Origin: Alphaproteobacteria bacterium
GTDB lineage: Bacteria > Pseudomonadota > Alphaproteobacteria > Micavibrionales > Micavibrionaceae
Reading direction: 5' to 3'
Length of the DNA: 64,000 nt
NCBI GenBank assembly: GCA_002690045.1
Contig: NZDE01000012.1
Coordinates: 124,001 to 188,000 of the forward strand
Below are positions 1-11,281 of the stretch, in pieces; the first letter of the stretch is position 1, and the number at the start of each line of letters is the position of its first letter. Under the pieces are notes generated by a model. That model ran no database searches. It worked only from the letters and a program-made list of their open reading frames with translations, and was not told the DNA's origin. The translations under genes and the position numbers were made by a program.

Positions 1-2
1 TC

Positions 3-380
3 TATGCGTGGAAATCAGCGCAGCAAGTCTGGGCGGAAGTAGGGACATCAGCCGAAGGGCACAAAGTCTACAAACTCCATGGCCCACTTTTCTTCGGCTC
101 TATCGCCAATTTCCGTGATTTGATATCACCTAGCAATGATGAAGAAAACGAAGTTGTTATTGACTTTAAACGCTCCCGCGTATGGGATCACTCCGCCCTT
201 GATGCGATTGATGCGCTTGCGACAAAATATCAAGACGCTGGCAAAACCCTACACCTTGTCCATTTAAGTCAGGACTGCCAGCTTTTGCTGAAAAACGCCC
301 GTGATATGGTCGAAGTCAACGTTATGGAAGACCCGCAATACGGGATCATCGCAAGCTATGACCGTGTGGTTGACAAATAG
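3..380 (+). CDS. SulP family anion transporter, C-terminal fragment with STAS domain
   Basis: The reading frame is open from the first bases of the window, so the gene starts upstream and only the last 125 codons or so are visible. The translated end reads like a STAS domain, the cytoplasmic regulatory domain that closes SulP sulfate/bicarbonate-type transporters. It has a KLHGPLFFGSIANF strand-helix segment, then VVIDFKRSRVWDHSALDAI, which is the typical STAS core just before the conserved loop and helix. The membrane part lies outside the window, so the substrate cannot be judged. A TTG within this frame at 120 is internal and not a real start. A free-standing STAS protein is possible but less likely given the order of elements. 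The family assignment rests on pattern recognition of the STAS core. Confidence 0.72.
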   Translation, partial: YAWKSAQQVWAEVGTSAEGHKVYKLHGPLFFGSIANFRDLISPSNDEENEVVIDFKRSRVWDHSALDAIDALATKYQDAGKTLHLVHLSQDCQLLLKNARDMVEVNVMEDPQYGIIASYDRVVDK

Positions 381-445
381 ACCAGAAATCTCATTGACAT
401 AAGCTTTATGCCGTTCTAATCTGCCATGCTTGGGAGATTAGAATT

Positions 446-1999
446 ATGGATAAACAAGAGGTCAAAAGACCAAATCATTTTATTCAGCACAAATATAGAT
501 ATTTGAGCGCTATGGTGTGGGGATATATTTTTAATCAATGGGGGCTTTTTGATGTGCCCTATGACTTTGTCACGCAAGAAACCAAGCATTACAAAGCCGC
601 TGATTATACTGATGACGCATCGAAAGTTGATACGAGCGTTATTACCGTCAAAGACAAGAAATTTAACACGCATATTTTTGAAGGTTTTACGGGTTTAAGC
701 CAAGACGAGGCTGATAATATCGTCAACAGCTATAACCAACGTATTCAATATGTTTATAATCACGCTCTAGATATCTATTACGAGCAAACTGATTACAACA
801 GCTTTGTTGACAATATCACAATCCCAAATCTTGCCTTAGAGCTATCTAGTGGGAAAGAGTATAGCGCCGAATTTATTGAAAATTATACAAGCCTTGTTGC
901 TTCATATTTAGGCGATCGGCTTGATCCACATTCAGAGGCTTATATAGCTACGCCTAACGACCTTTCAGAACAAAAGATGATAGAGAGCATTATGCTAGCG
1001 CAGAAGATCATTGAAAAGCACAAAGATATTGATCGCATGTGGGATGACGCAGCTAGACAAAAGAAGTTTCAATCTAACCATAGTAAATATAATACGAAAT
1101 ATAATAAGCAAGAAAATGTGAATTTTTCTGTTCTAGACAAACGCTTTATATTGATCGAGATACCTAATTTTACAGACGAAGATGCATTAGGTAGCATTCG
1201 TCAAAACTTGCAAAAAGCTACAGAAATTTATGGTCAACAGCTTGAGGGCATTGTCATAGACCTCCGTGACAATCCGGGCGGCTATGAACGATTGACAACT
1301 GAACTTGTTGATGCGTTCACAAATGCGACAGATCTGGGACATAACGAGGTGGCCGCTACAATGTGGCTAGATCACCTTTATCTGCTACTCAACGGCAAAC
1401 CTAATGCACGTTATCTCAAAACCCCTATAAAAGGGCATGTTGGACAAACCACCGATTTACCAATCAACATCTTGATTAACAATCAAAGCGCAAGTGCCGC
1501 CGAGGTTTTCGCAGGTACATTACAAGGGCTTGAGCGTGCAAAAGTCTTCGGAAAAACAACTAGCTTTGGCAAGGGCCTCGCGCAAGCTACATATAATTTT
1601 AAAGAATTAAATGCAAAAGTGAAAATAACGATTCAAGCGTTATATCTGCCTAAAATTGGATCATATCAAGCCATTGGTATCAGCCCGGATGTATTAGTCG
1701 ACATGACCCCACGTGACACAAAATACCCGTATTTCTATGAGCGCGATTATCGAGGCCATACCCCCAACCCTGAAGGCAAGACCGAAGCGCCGCCATCGCC
1801 TTATCGCTGCAAGGTCGATTTTGATTACGCAAAGGGCGATAAGCAAGCGTGGTATAAAAAACATGACATGATGAGCGATACCATTAAAGCCGTAAATATT
1901 GGTTACGATGAAACGATGCTTTGCGCGCTTGATGATTTAATGGGCACGCCGCAATATTCCGTGACTGAAGAAAACAAACCTGCCGTACCGCACGTGTAA
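446..1999 (+). CDS. S41 family (C-terminal processing type) serine peptidase without obvious PDZ domain
   Basis: The 517-residue protein carries the S41 peptidase core. LDPHSEAY near residues 159-166 matches the conserved LDPHS motif of CtpA enzymes. IVIDLRDNPGG precedes the nucleophile, and QSASAAEVFAG places the catalytic serine at about S350. The general-base lysine is K376 in the SFGKG motif, one residue further from the serine than in E. coli Prc. CtpA/Prc enzymes cleave proteins from their C-termini, usually in the periplasm. Two things are odd. The N-terminus has no clear signal peptide. Between LDPHS and the peptidase core there is a Lys/Asn-rich stretch of roughly 75 residues where a PDZ domain normally sits. 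The substrate is unknown. The gene stands alone between the SulP gene and a convergent deaminase gene. The start at 446 is the first ATG and is preceded by a purine-rich stretch. Confidence 0.82.
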   Translation: MDKQEVKRPNHFIQHKYRYLSAMVWGYIFNQWGLFDVPYDFVTQETKHYKAADYTDDASKVDTSVITVKDKKFNTHIFEGFTGLSQDEADNIVNSYNQRIQYVYNHALDIYYEQTDYNSFVDNITIPNLALELSSGKEYSAEFIENYTSLVASYLGDRLDPHSEAYIATPNDLSEQKMIESIMLAQKIIEKHKDIDRMWDDAARQKKFQSNHSKYNTKYNKQENVNFSVLDKRFILIEIPNFTDEDALGSIRQNLQKATEIYGQQLEGIVIDLRDNPGGYERLTTELVDAFTNATDLGHNEVAATMWLDHLYLLLNGKPNARYLKTPIKGHVGQTTDLPINILINNQSASAAEVFAGTLQGLERAKVFGKTTSFGKGLAQATYNFKELNAKVKITIQALYLPKIGSYQAIGISPDVLVDMTPRDTKYPYFYERDYRGHTPNPEGKTEAPPSPYRCKVDFDYAKGDKQAWYKKHDMMSDTIKAVNIGYDETMLCALDDLMGTPQYSVTEENKPAVPHV

Positions 2000-2006
2000 G
2001 ACCTCA

Positions 2007-2417
2007 TTATTCTATAAACGGCTTACGCCAATAGAATGGCTGCATTTCGCCGAGTGTTTTTGCTTGCCATTTTGTGCTATCCCCGTCAATCGGTACGGCG
2101 ACAGAGACACCACCCCCATAGAGATACAAACGCTCCTGACAAACACCGCAGGGAGATAGAATGTGGACATCTCCTTTATCATCGCGGGAAATACAAATGC
2201 TCGCGGCGATAGCTTCATTAATTTTATACGCCTCACATATTGCGCCTGTTTCATGACATAAGGAAACACTGTCATTCACGACTTCGGGCGCAGTGCTGAG
2301 CAAGATTTTTCCGCTTTCTGTATACATCGCCGCAACGCCTTGCCATGGCTGCTTGCCAAAACGCGCATCAAGAAAATCACAGGCCGCTCGATATAATTTT
2401 TCATCAACTTTGTACAT
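2007..2417 (-). CDS. Cytidine deaminase-like zinc-dependent deaminase
   Basis: A small protein of 136 residues from the start chosen here (144 if an ATG at 2441 is used). It has the two zinc-binding signatures of the cytidine deaminase fold: C54-H-E56 in the LCHETGAI segment, with the glutamate as proton shuttle, and SPC90GVC93QERL. Length and motif spacing fit homotetrameric cytidine deaminases and their blasticidin-S-deaminase-like relatives, which deaminate cytidine-type nucleosides in the cytosol. The residue before the catalytic glutamate is His rather than the usual Ala, so the exact nucleoside is uncertain. The gene overlaps the 3' end of the antiporter gene upstream on the same strand (14 nt with the 2417 start), suggesting translational coupling. 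Neither start has a strong Shine-Dalgarno sequence. Confidence 0.75.
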   Translation of the reverse strand: MYKVDEKLYRAACDFLDARFGKQPWQGVAAMYTESGKILLSTAPEVVNDSVSLCHETGAICEAYKINEAIAASICISRDDKGDVHILSPCGVCQERLYLYGGGVSVAVPIDGDSTKWQAKTLGEMQPFYWRKPFIE

Positions 2418-3600
2418 GGCTTTGTTCTTTATAAATAACATTTTTAAGCAGCAATGGCGCGACCATTGTTGTAATTAAGCTCATCATAATCAGCCCAACA
2501 AAGGCAGGCTGTTCAATCACGCCGCTTGTGAAGGCTAGCAAGGCTATCGTCATGGCAACTTCACCGCGCGGGGACATCCCAACGCCAACCGCCAATGAGT
2601 CTCGATTAGATAGGCCGGATATTTTAGCAAAGAAACCGCAGCCAATTAACTTGCTTAATATCGCCACGACCGATAAAGCCAATGCAAAATAAAGCGCGTT
2701 AAACGAAAAGTTTGAAAAGTCCGCCAATACGCCGAGTGAGATAAAGAAGATAGAGCCAAATATAATGCGGATGTATTCCGCGCCAGTGCGGAAGTCTTTA
2801 CTTTTCATCGTTTGAACACGTTCAAGAGACACCCCCGCAATAAATGCCCCGACAATCGCCGACAAGCTCATCACTTCAGCGAGCATGGCATAGAGGAACG
2901 CCACCATCATCACTAATATAAATATAAAATCGGGATATTTATCCGTAATAGCCGAACCATCAATTTTATGAATGATCGGCTTTATAATCTCCCCGCCGAT
3001 AAGCGCGCCGCCTATAAGGAAGACAAAAGCCTTCGCCGCGAAAATTGCCATTTCGGGTGCGCTGATTGTCCCGTGGGATAATTGCTGCGCCACGGCTAAT
3101 GCAAACAAGGCAAGCACATCATCAATAATCGCCGCGCCAATAATCGCCTGCGCCGCTTCGCTTTTTAACTTCCCCATCTCGCGCAATGTATCTGCTGTAA
3201 TGGCGATACTGGTTGCGGTCAGCGCAACACTGATGATAATTGCCTTAGCAAACGGAAAACCAAAGGCCACCGCTACAGCATAGCCGCCAATCCATGGCAG
3301 AACGATGCCACCCAAGGCGATAAGGAAATATGACGGTTTGGTGATTTCTTTTATTTTGAATTCTAAGCCAATGACAAACAGCAATATAATCGCGCCGATA
3401 TGCCCGATACTGGCCACAAAGTCAGAATAATGAATAAGGTTAAGCGCGCTTGGACCGATCAGTACGCCCGCAAGGATAACACCAATAACAGCCGGTTGGC
3501 GCAGCTTGTTCGATAACAAATACCCGCCCAAAGCCATAAAGAGAAGTAAGCTCATTTGAAATTCAATACTATCTGTTACATGCGCGACGTCTATGCTCAT
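2404..3600 (-). CDS. CPA2 (Kef-type) monovalent cation:proton antiporter
   Basis: A 398-residue, very hydrophobic protein with about 12 predicted membrane helices and no C-terminal RCK/TrkA domain. Characteristic CPA2 segments are GVILAGVLIGP near the N-terminus, LLFVIGLEFK, and the paired-aspartate helix IIGAAIIDDVLALF, whose aspartates carry ion binding in this superfamily. It should exchange Na+ or K+ for protons across the inner membrane. The absence of the regulatory NAD-binding domain separates it from KefB/KefC and points to a NapA/GerN-like exchanger. I start it at the ATG at 3600 because AAGGAAAAATCT lies directly upstream. An in-frame ATG 18 nt further upstream lacks a ribosome-binding site. 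Its 3' end overlaps the deaminase gene. Confidence 0.85.
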   Translation of the reverse strand: MSIDVAHVTDSIEFQMSLLLFMALGGYLLSNKLRQPAVIGVILAGVLIGPSALNLIHYSDFVASIGHIGAIILLFVIGLEFKIKEITKPSYFLIALGGIVLPWIGGYAVAVAFGFPFAKAIIISVALTATSIAITADTLREMGKLKSEAAQAIIGAAIIDDVLALFALAVAQQLSHGTISAPEMAIFAAKAFVFLIGGALIGGEIIKPIIHKIDGSAITDKYPDFIFILVMMVAFLYAMLAEVMSLSAIVGAFIAGVSLERVQTMKSKDFRTGAEYIRIIFGSIFFISLGVLADFSNFSFNALYFALALSVVAILSKLIGCGFFAKISGLSNRDSLAVGVGMSPRGEVAMTIALLAFTSGVIEQPAFVGLIMMSLITTMVAPLLLKNVIYKEQSHVQS

Positions 3601-3664
3601 AGATTTTTCCTTATACAATATTCAACGCCTTCATTTTAAATGAATTCATTGATTCTGCATAAAG

Positions 3665-3697
3665 AAAAAGCCGCCCCCTGTGACCAGAGGACGGCTT
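3665..3697 (-). terminator. Rho-independent terminator of the groESL operon
   Basis: Read on the minus strand, a 13-bp stem (two G-T pairs, arms 3685-3697 and 3668-3680) with a 4-nt loop is followed by a run of T. It lies about 40 nt past the groEL stop codon. Confidence 0.9.
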
Positions 3698-3738
3698 ATA
3701 ATATCTAAAGCGTTAAAGCTTTGGATGGGTTGGGATGA

Positions 3739-5403
<1,665 letters not shown>

Positions 5404-5461
5404 TTAATTTCCTTATGTTTAGATTTTTGAGTGTTCACATTTCAATGTTTCGAACAGCCGC

Positions 5462-5755
5462 TTATGCAGCTTCGATAACACCCATAATGTCGCTTTCTTT
5501 CATTACCAATAGCTCTTCGCCATCGATGGTCACTTCTGTACCTGACCATTTTGAGAAAAGAACGCGATCGCCCGCTTGAACATCAAGCGGCACAACTTTA
5601 CCTGCTTCATCACGTGCGCCAGAACCAACGGCCACGATTTCGCCTTCCATAGGCTTTTCTTTTACTGTGTCAGGAATAATAATCCCACCATCTGTTTTTT
5701 CACTGACTTCGATACGACGCAATAATACGCGATCATGTAAAGGACGGAATTTCAT
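5462..5755 (-). CDS. groES: Co-chaperonin GroES (10 kDa subunit)
   Basis: A 97-residue GroES starting [14 protein letters not shown], with the mobile-loop region [12 protein letters not shown] and the roof segment near [21 protein letters not shown]. It caps the GroEL chamber as a heptameric lid. The ATG at 5755 is chosen over one 33 nt upstream because AAGGAGA lies at ideal spacing (about 8 nt) before it, and because all GroES proteins start at this methionine. It is first in the groES-groEL operon. Confidence 0.99.
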   Translation of the reverse strand: MKFRPLHDRVLLRRIEVSEKTDGGIIIPDTVKEKPMEGEIVAVGSGARDEAGKVVPLDVQAGDRVLFSKWSGTEVTIDGEELLVMKESDIMGVIEAA

Positions 5756-5850
5756 TATAGTATTCTCCTTAGTTGTTAAAGTTAGCAAGCTGCATATACC
5801 TTATGTGCAAGCCTACATACAGCTCCTTACACCCTGCATGACAAATGCAT

Positions 5851-5877
5851 TTAGCACTCCTCACACGAGAGTGCTAA
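5851..5877. promoter_or_regulatory. CIRCE operator (HrcA-binding inverted repeat) of groESL
   Basis: Perfect 9-bp arms TTAGCACTC and GAGTGCTAA are separated by exactly 9 bases, matching the CIRCE consensus at every arm position. It lies about 95 nt upstream of the groES start, next to the promoter. It predicts repression by HrcA, whose gene is not in the window. Confidence 0.97.
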
Positions 5878-5878
5878 A

Positions 5879-5907
5879 TAGATAGATCAGCGGCAAAAAA
5901 ATTTCAA
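5879..5907 (-). promoter_or_regulatory. Candidate groESL promoter
   Basis: On the minus strand a TTGAAA box (5902-5907) is 17 nt from a TATCTA box (5879-5884). The -10 box ends two bases before CIRCE, so the operator would cover the transcription start, as expected for HrcA control. The -10 box is a moderate match only. Confidence 0.55.
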
Positions 5908-5956
5908 GGGAAATCGACTCTTTTTTGAGTCTTTATGCGGGCTTGTGCACAAAATA

Positions 5957-6874
5957 TTATGACGCTATCGAATCATATAGACTGCCGAATTTTTCGTCAT
6001 ATTCGTGGCATTGGTCGATGCCGGCGCGGTAATCGGGGTAATGCAGCGAGACGCCGAGCTCTTCTTTTATGCGGTCATTATGGACGCGCTTATTGTCGGA
6101 ATAGAAGCTAAGCGCCATTGGCGGTAAGTTTGCCTCTTCAATCGGGACTAGCGGCGGAACTGCATGGTTTAGTAATTCACAGGCATAGGCGATAACTTCA
6201 TGCGCAGGGGCTGGATTATCGTCACAGACATTATAAACAGCGCCCGCATTAGGCTGCGCGATGGAGGCACGCACGACCTGTATAATATCTTCAACATGAA
6301 TGCGGCTAAAGACCTGCCCTTGTTTTTCAATGCGGCGCGCAATACCCGCGCGCACCGAGTCGAGCGCAGAGCGGCCCGGCCCGTATATGCCCGCGAGGCG
6401 AAAGACATGCACAGGCAAATTTTCACGTCGGCGTAGTGAGCGCCATTGTTCTTCAGCTTTACAGCGGCGCGTACCGCGGATGGTCGTTGGCGTAGTTTCG
6501 GTATATTCATCAACCCAATCACCGCCACGGTCACCATAGACACATGTGGAGGACAAATACCCAACCCATTCAAGGTTTGGCAAAGTTGAAAGCATATCGC
6601 CATGCGCCAGAAATGCTGGGCAGCCGTCTTTACCCGGCGGGGTCGAAATCAAAATATGGGTGACGTCTTTTAACACATATAGCGGGTCACCAAGTGGGCG
6701 TTCATCATCAAACAGATAAGACGAAATTCCCGCATTGCGCATCATTTCACGTTTATCGGAATCGCGCGATGTGCCGGCAACCGCCCAGCCCTCATCACGC
6801 AGCGCCTGACCAAGGAAGTCACAAACATAGCCATAGCCAAAACAGAATAGTTTTTTTTGATTATTATTTTCCAT
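5957..6874 (-). CDS. SDR-family NAD(P)-binding protein, YeeZ-like epimerase/dehydratase homologue
   Basis: A 305-residue Rossmann-fold protein. The N-terminal FGYGYVCDFLGQAL carries a GxGxxG-like dinucleotide loop. GYLSSTCVYGDRGGDWVDE corresponds to the active-site strand of extended SDR proteins, and VFRLAGIYGPGRSALD to the conserved substrate-domain entry. This combination is typical of YeeZ-like proteins annotated as nucleoside-diphosphate-sugar epimerases, but the classical YxxxK pair is not evident, so the chemistry is unknown. The start is taken at the ATG at 6874. A GTG six nt upstream is in frame, and neither has a strong ribosome-binding site. The gene lies just upstream of the groESL promoter, in the same orientation, and is probably transcribed separately. 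Confidence 0.7.
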   Translation of the reverse strand: MENNNQKKLFCFGYGYVCDFLGQALRDEGWAVAGTSRDSDKREMMRNAGISSYLFDDERPLGDPLYVLKDVTHILISTPPGKDGCPAFLAHGDMLSTLPNLEWVGYLSSTCVYGDRGGDWVDEYTETTPTTIRGTRRCKAEEQWRSLRRRENLPVHVFRLAGIYGPGRSALDSVRAGIARRIEKQGQVFSRIHVEDIIQVVRASIAQPNAGAVYNVCDDNPAPAHEVIAYACELLNHAVPPLVPIEEANLPPMALSFYSDNKRVHNDRIKEELGVSLHYPDYRAGIDQCHEYDEKFGSLYDSIAS

Positions 6875-6955
6875 TATCACGCACGCCTGTAAATAACGCC
6901 CATTAAACCCACAACAATTAATTAGATATAGCTAATATTATACCCTGCCTAGCAA

Positions 6956-7624
6956 TCAAAAATCAACGTTTTCGTAATGTCTGGCAGGTAAGAAGCCCGG
7001 AATACGATCTTCGAGCAAACCTTGGAAAGATGGGCGCGATTTAACGCGCGCATACCAATCTTTCGCCGCCTGATGTTCATCCCACGGGACGTCACCAATA
7101 TAATCAATAGCCGATAAATGCGCCGCGGCTGCAATATCCGCGAGGGAGAACTGATCCCCCGCTAGCCAGTTGCGTTTTTCGGTTAGGAAGCCAATATAAT
7201 CCATATGGTAATGAATATTGGCGTGACCGGCGCGAATAGATGGGCCATGCGGCTCACCCATTTTCAAGAAGCGCTTCATCAGTTTCTCACCGACCAAGTT
7301 TTCTGTTACTTCCTGATTAAACTTAATATCAAACCAACAGGTCAAACGGCGAACTTCCGCCTTTTGCACAGGGTCGTGGCCAAGCAATGTTGGCTCAGGA
7401 TAGACCTCATCAAGATATTCGCAAATGACCATAGAGTTGGCGAGCGTTGTGCCATCCGCCTCGACCAATACAGGCACATCACCTGCAGGGTTCATGGCAA
7501 GAAATTCGGTGCGGCGTTCCCACACACGTTCAATTTCGCTTTTAAATTCAAGCTGTTTTTCCGCAAGAACGATACGAACTTTGCGTGAAAAAGGGTGCAG
7601 CCATAAATGATACAACGTTCTCAT
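6956..7624 (-). CDS. Glutathione S-transferase family protein
   Basis: A 222-residue cytosolic GST-fold protein. The N-terminal thioredoxin-like domain runs over about residues 1-80, with SRKVRIVLAEKQL as its first helix, NPAGDVPVLV (the cis-proline region before strand 3) and NSMVICEYLDEVYP, the glutathione-binding SNAI-like segment. The C-terminal helical domain contains NWLAGDQFSLADIAAAAHLSAIDYIGD, the N-capping motif of the GST core. It should bind glutathione and act in detoxification or a related thiol reaction; the substrate cannot be deduced. It lies between the SDR gene and the AsmA gene, all on the minus strand, with gaps of about 80-95 nt. Confidence 0.88.
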   Translation of the reverse strand: MRTLYHLWLHPFSRKVRIVLAEKQLEFKSEIERVWERRTEFLAMNPAGDVPVLVEADGTTLANSMVICEYLDEVYPEPTLLGHDPVQKAEVRRLTCWFDIKFNQEVTENLVGEKLMKRFLKMGEPHGPSIRAGHANIHYHMDYIGFLTEKRNWLAGDQFSLADIAAAAHLSAIDYIGDVPWDEHQAAKDWYARVKSRPSFQGLLEDRIPGFLPARHYENVDF

Positions 7625-7719
7625 GCTTATATTTATACATTAGGAATCAAGGTTTGAACAGGCCTAACCGTCATTTTTTACCTGCACGAACCCAAAACCG
7701 CTATTTATATAAGCAAACC

Positions 7720-9483
7720 CTAAAACGGCAAGGCTTTGAGAATATCGCCGCCGACTTTGTCGCCAAGCTCCTTGCCAATTTTATCTTTAATCTTTTCTTT
7801 CACTTCCGTGCCAGCTTTGGCCTTCAATAAAGATTCCGTATCAATTTTGTAAGATGGCTTCGTCAGCGGCCCTGTGATTTTGATTGGAATATAATTTTCA
7901 TTGTTGCCTTTGTTCTTTGATAAATTAAGCTTCAAACCATAATCAATCACCTGCTTCACCAAATCAACTTGCCCAGCGCCTTGTATGTCACTCAGGGGTG
8001 CGGATAAGTTAAATTTAGTGTTATTCGCTATACCATTAGCTAACGTCATATTTGCGACAATTTCGGTAAACTCAAAACGGTCATCACCTTCTTGTACAGA
8101 TAAGGCCTGCTGCACGGCAGCCACGCCCGTTAACGATCCATCCTCAAGCGCCTTCGCTACAGATAACGCCTTATTAAGCCCCTTAGACACGCCCCATTTT
8201 TGGATAACACCATCACTAATTGTGGTATCAAGTGCCCCCTTAGCCTTTGATATATCAATTGGCCCCGCAAGACATGGCAAGGCCATATTGCCTTGCGCCG
8301 CCAACGCACCTGTGAAGATGTCTTTATTTGCCGCAGCAAGTAAAAGCTTACCCATGTTTAAGGATGATAAACCCGCATTCACAACACAATTTGCAGGGAC
8401 GGACTGCCCGCGCACAGCAACATCAAAGACGCCCTGCCCGTCATACATGGCAAGGGTTAGCGGGGCAATTTTATATGTGCTATTCGCGCCCGTTATCGTT
8501 GCATCCAGCGTATCAACGACATATTGATTAAAGCTCAGCTTATCAACATGCAGCTTACCATTCACCGTTAAATTTGGCAGCGGCTTTGGCGCTTTTGGCG
8601 TTGCGTTTTCCGGCTTCTGAAGGACAGCTAAGAATGTTTCCGCCTTTACATCCTTCGCTTTCAAGTCAAAATCTATGCGCGGTACAGCGCCCGATAAAAT
8701 GACCGCGGCCTGCCCATTAACAACTTGGTTAAGCGCCGTAAGATTTAAATTCTTAATATCGAATTTTTTCGCCTTCAATGCCGCATTAACATCCGCCTTT
8801 AGCGTCACATCGACGCCGTTACCTTTTAAATTTGGTAATTTAATATTCAATTTGGATACGCCATTATTTAATGCAAACGCGTCCATTGATTTATAATCAA
8901 GCACAGCTTCGTAAGTCGCATCAATTGCGTTAAGCATCTTGCCCGCTTTATCACTTTGCTTAACCGCCGCCGCGACATTGATTGGCACGCCGCCACTACC
9001 TGTGTTTGGGCGAATATCTAACGCGCCGTTTTTAACGTCCGCAAAGCCTACAAAGATATCTTCTAAAGCAAAACTTTTAAGCAAGACATTCATTTTACCG
9101 CCATCTGGCGTAGGCTTTATATAATCTAGATTATTTAACGCGATTTCATTAAGCACGACAGATTTAGAAAACACATGCGGAAACCACGAAATATGCGCCT
9201 GCGCTTTTTCAAAGGCAAAACTTTGCCCCTTCAGCTGCGGCATTTTAGCATTGCCTGTATCCTTCGCCGAAATATCAGCCACCGACAATTTCACAGACGG
9301 GAATATGGCCAGCTTAATAGGGCCTTTTATTTGCCAGTCTAGGCCGGTTTTATCTTCTAACCTTTTTTCAATTTCTGGTGAAAACTGGTTAAAATCAACC
9401 AAGCTGTTAATCGCGATGCTCGATGCCGTAATTAACACAACTAAAATTATAAAAAAGCCGACAAAAAACTTAACAATCTTCAT
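7720..9483 (-). CDS. AsmA family envelope protein
   Basis: A 587-residue protein with one N-terminal membrane helix (about residues 4-26). LVDFNQFSPEIEKRLEDKTG and the WQIKGPIKLAIFPSVKLSV segment follow, which is the diagnostic start of AsmA proteins. The rest is predicted periplasmic and beta-rich, with LNGKLHVDKLSF-like strands and a conserved C-terminal region near KITGPLTKPSYKID. AsmA-like proteins form long grooves and are linked to phospholipid transport and outer-membrane homeostasis. This copy is close in size to E. coli AsmA (about 617 aa). A second, shorter AsmA-like protein is encoded at 23834-24637. It is divergent from dps across about 160 nt. Confidence 0.88.
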   Translation of the reverse strand: MKIVKFFVGFFIILVVLITASSIAINSLVDFNQFSPEIEKRLEDKTGLDWQIKGPIKLAIFPSVKLSVADISAKDTGNAKMPQLKGQSFAFEKAQAHISWFPHVFSKSVVLNEIALNNLDYIKPTPDGGKMNVLLKSFALEDIFVGFADVKNGALDIRPNTGSGGVPINVAAAVKQSDKAGKMLNAIDATYEAVLDYKSMDAFALNNGVSKLNIKLPNLKGNGVDVTLKADVNAALKAKKFDIKNLNLTALNQVVNGQAAVILSGAVPRIDFDLKAKDVKAETFLAVLQKPENATPKAPKPLPNLTVNGKLHVDKLSFNQYVVDTLDATITGANSTYKIAPLTLAMYDGQGVFDVAVRGQSVPANCVVNAGLSSLNMGKLLLAAANKDIFTGALAAQGNMALPCLAGPIDISKAKGALDTTISDGVIQKWGVSKGLNKALSVAKALEDGSLTGVAAVQQALSVQEGDDRFEFTEIVANMTLANGIANNTKFNLSAPLSDIQGAGQVDLVKQVIDYGLKLNLSKNKGNNENYIPIKITGPLTKPSYKIDTESLLKAKAGTEVKEKIKDKIGKELGDKVGGDILKALPF

Positions 9484-9565
9484 ATTCGCCTCCGATACGA
9501 ATCCGTGCTACAATAAGGTATGACGTAAGGTTCAGATTTTATGCGGATTTTTTTGCTCCGCCCCC

Positions 9566-9595
9566 TTGGTCTGCACCATAACAGAACTATATAAT
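9566..9595 (+). promoter_or_regulatory. Candidate dps promoter
   Basis: TTGGTC (9566-9571) and a perfect TATAAT (9590-9595) are separated by 18 nt. The predicted start of transcription is around 9602, leaving a leader of about 40 nt before dps. Confidence 0.6.
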
Positions 9596-9643
9596 GTGAT
9601 ACAGTATTCTAAACTTAAAGTTAATATATATCGAGGATCAACC

Positions 9644-10114
9644 ATGACAAGTACAGCATCCCTAAACCCAAAGGCAAATGTTTCTGTCGTTCAGGCATTA
9701 CAAGAAACCCTTGCAGACAGCTTTGTCCTTTATTTTAAAACACATAGCTTCCACTGGAATGTTGAAGGCCCCCATTTCCATTCACTCCATGGTATGTTTG
9801 AAGAACAGTATACAGAGCAATGGACCGCCTTAGATGAAATCGCTGAACGTATTCGCGCCCTTGGTGAATATGCGCCAATGAGCTTTGCCGAAATTTCCCG
9901 CCACGCAGAAATGTCTGAAACAGAAAAGAAACTTTCAGCGATGGATATGGTTAAAACGCTGGCCGAAGACAACTTAGCCCTTGTTTCCAAGCTTCAGGCC
10001 GCCACAGAAATCGCCCAAGAAGCAGGCGATGAAGCCACAGCCGACCTATTCATTGGTCGCACAACCGTTCATGAGAAAAATGCATGGATGCTGAATAGCA
10101 CAGCAAAGAAGTAA
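9644..10114 (+). CDS. dps: Dps family DNA-binding/ferritin-like stress protein
   Basis: A 156-residue four-helix ferritin-like protein. The segment KTHSFHWNVEGPHFHSLHGMFEEQY holds the His and Glu residues that form the Dps inter-subunit ferroxidase centre, and EIAERIRALGEYAP follows as in all Dps proteins. Dps dodecamers oxidise and store iron with hydrogen peroxide and protect DNA in stress or stationary phase. The N-terminus has only a short, weakly basic tail (MTSTASLNPKANVS), so DNA binding may be weak. The ATG at 9644 is preferred because CGAGGATCAACC gives a ribosome-binding site. A longer frame from 9566 would include the promoter itself. A strong terminator follows. Confidence 0.93.
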   Translation: MTSTASLNPKANVSVVQALQETLADSFVLYFKTHSFHWNVEGPHFHSLHGMFEEQYTEQWTALDEIAERIRALGEYAPMSFAEISRHAEMSETEKKLSAMDMVKTLAEDNLALVSKLQAATEIAQEAGDEATADLFIGRTTVHEKNAWMLNSTAKK

Positions 10115-10140
10115 TTTCGACGTTTTAAACGTCAAAAATA

Positions 10141-10167
10141 AAAGCCCGCAAATTTAGCGGGCTTTTT
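10141..10167. terminator. Bidirectional terminator between dps and the ferredoxin-NADP reductase gene
   Basis: AAAGCCCGC and GCGGGCTTT arms surround a short AT loop, with T runs on both strands. It sits between two convergent genes. A small inverted repeat (GACGTTT/AAACGTC) lies just before it at 10118-10132. Confidence 0.9.
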
Positions 10168-10171
10168 TATA

Positions 10172-11218
<1,047 letters not shown>

Positions 11219-11281
11219 TCATTGTGCTGAAATAGGGTGATAGCGAAAAACTAGAGATTTTCCAAGTAAAAACTTTATAAT

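Noticed and set aside
5916-5931. GACTC-TTTTTT-GAGTC repeat near the groESL promoter as a terminator
   Set aside because: The stem is only five pairs and no T run follows it on the minus strand, the direction of the upstream gene.
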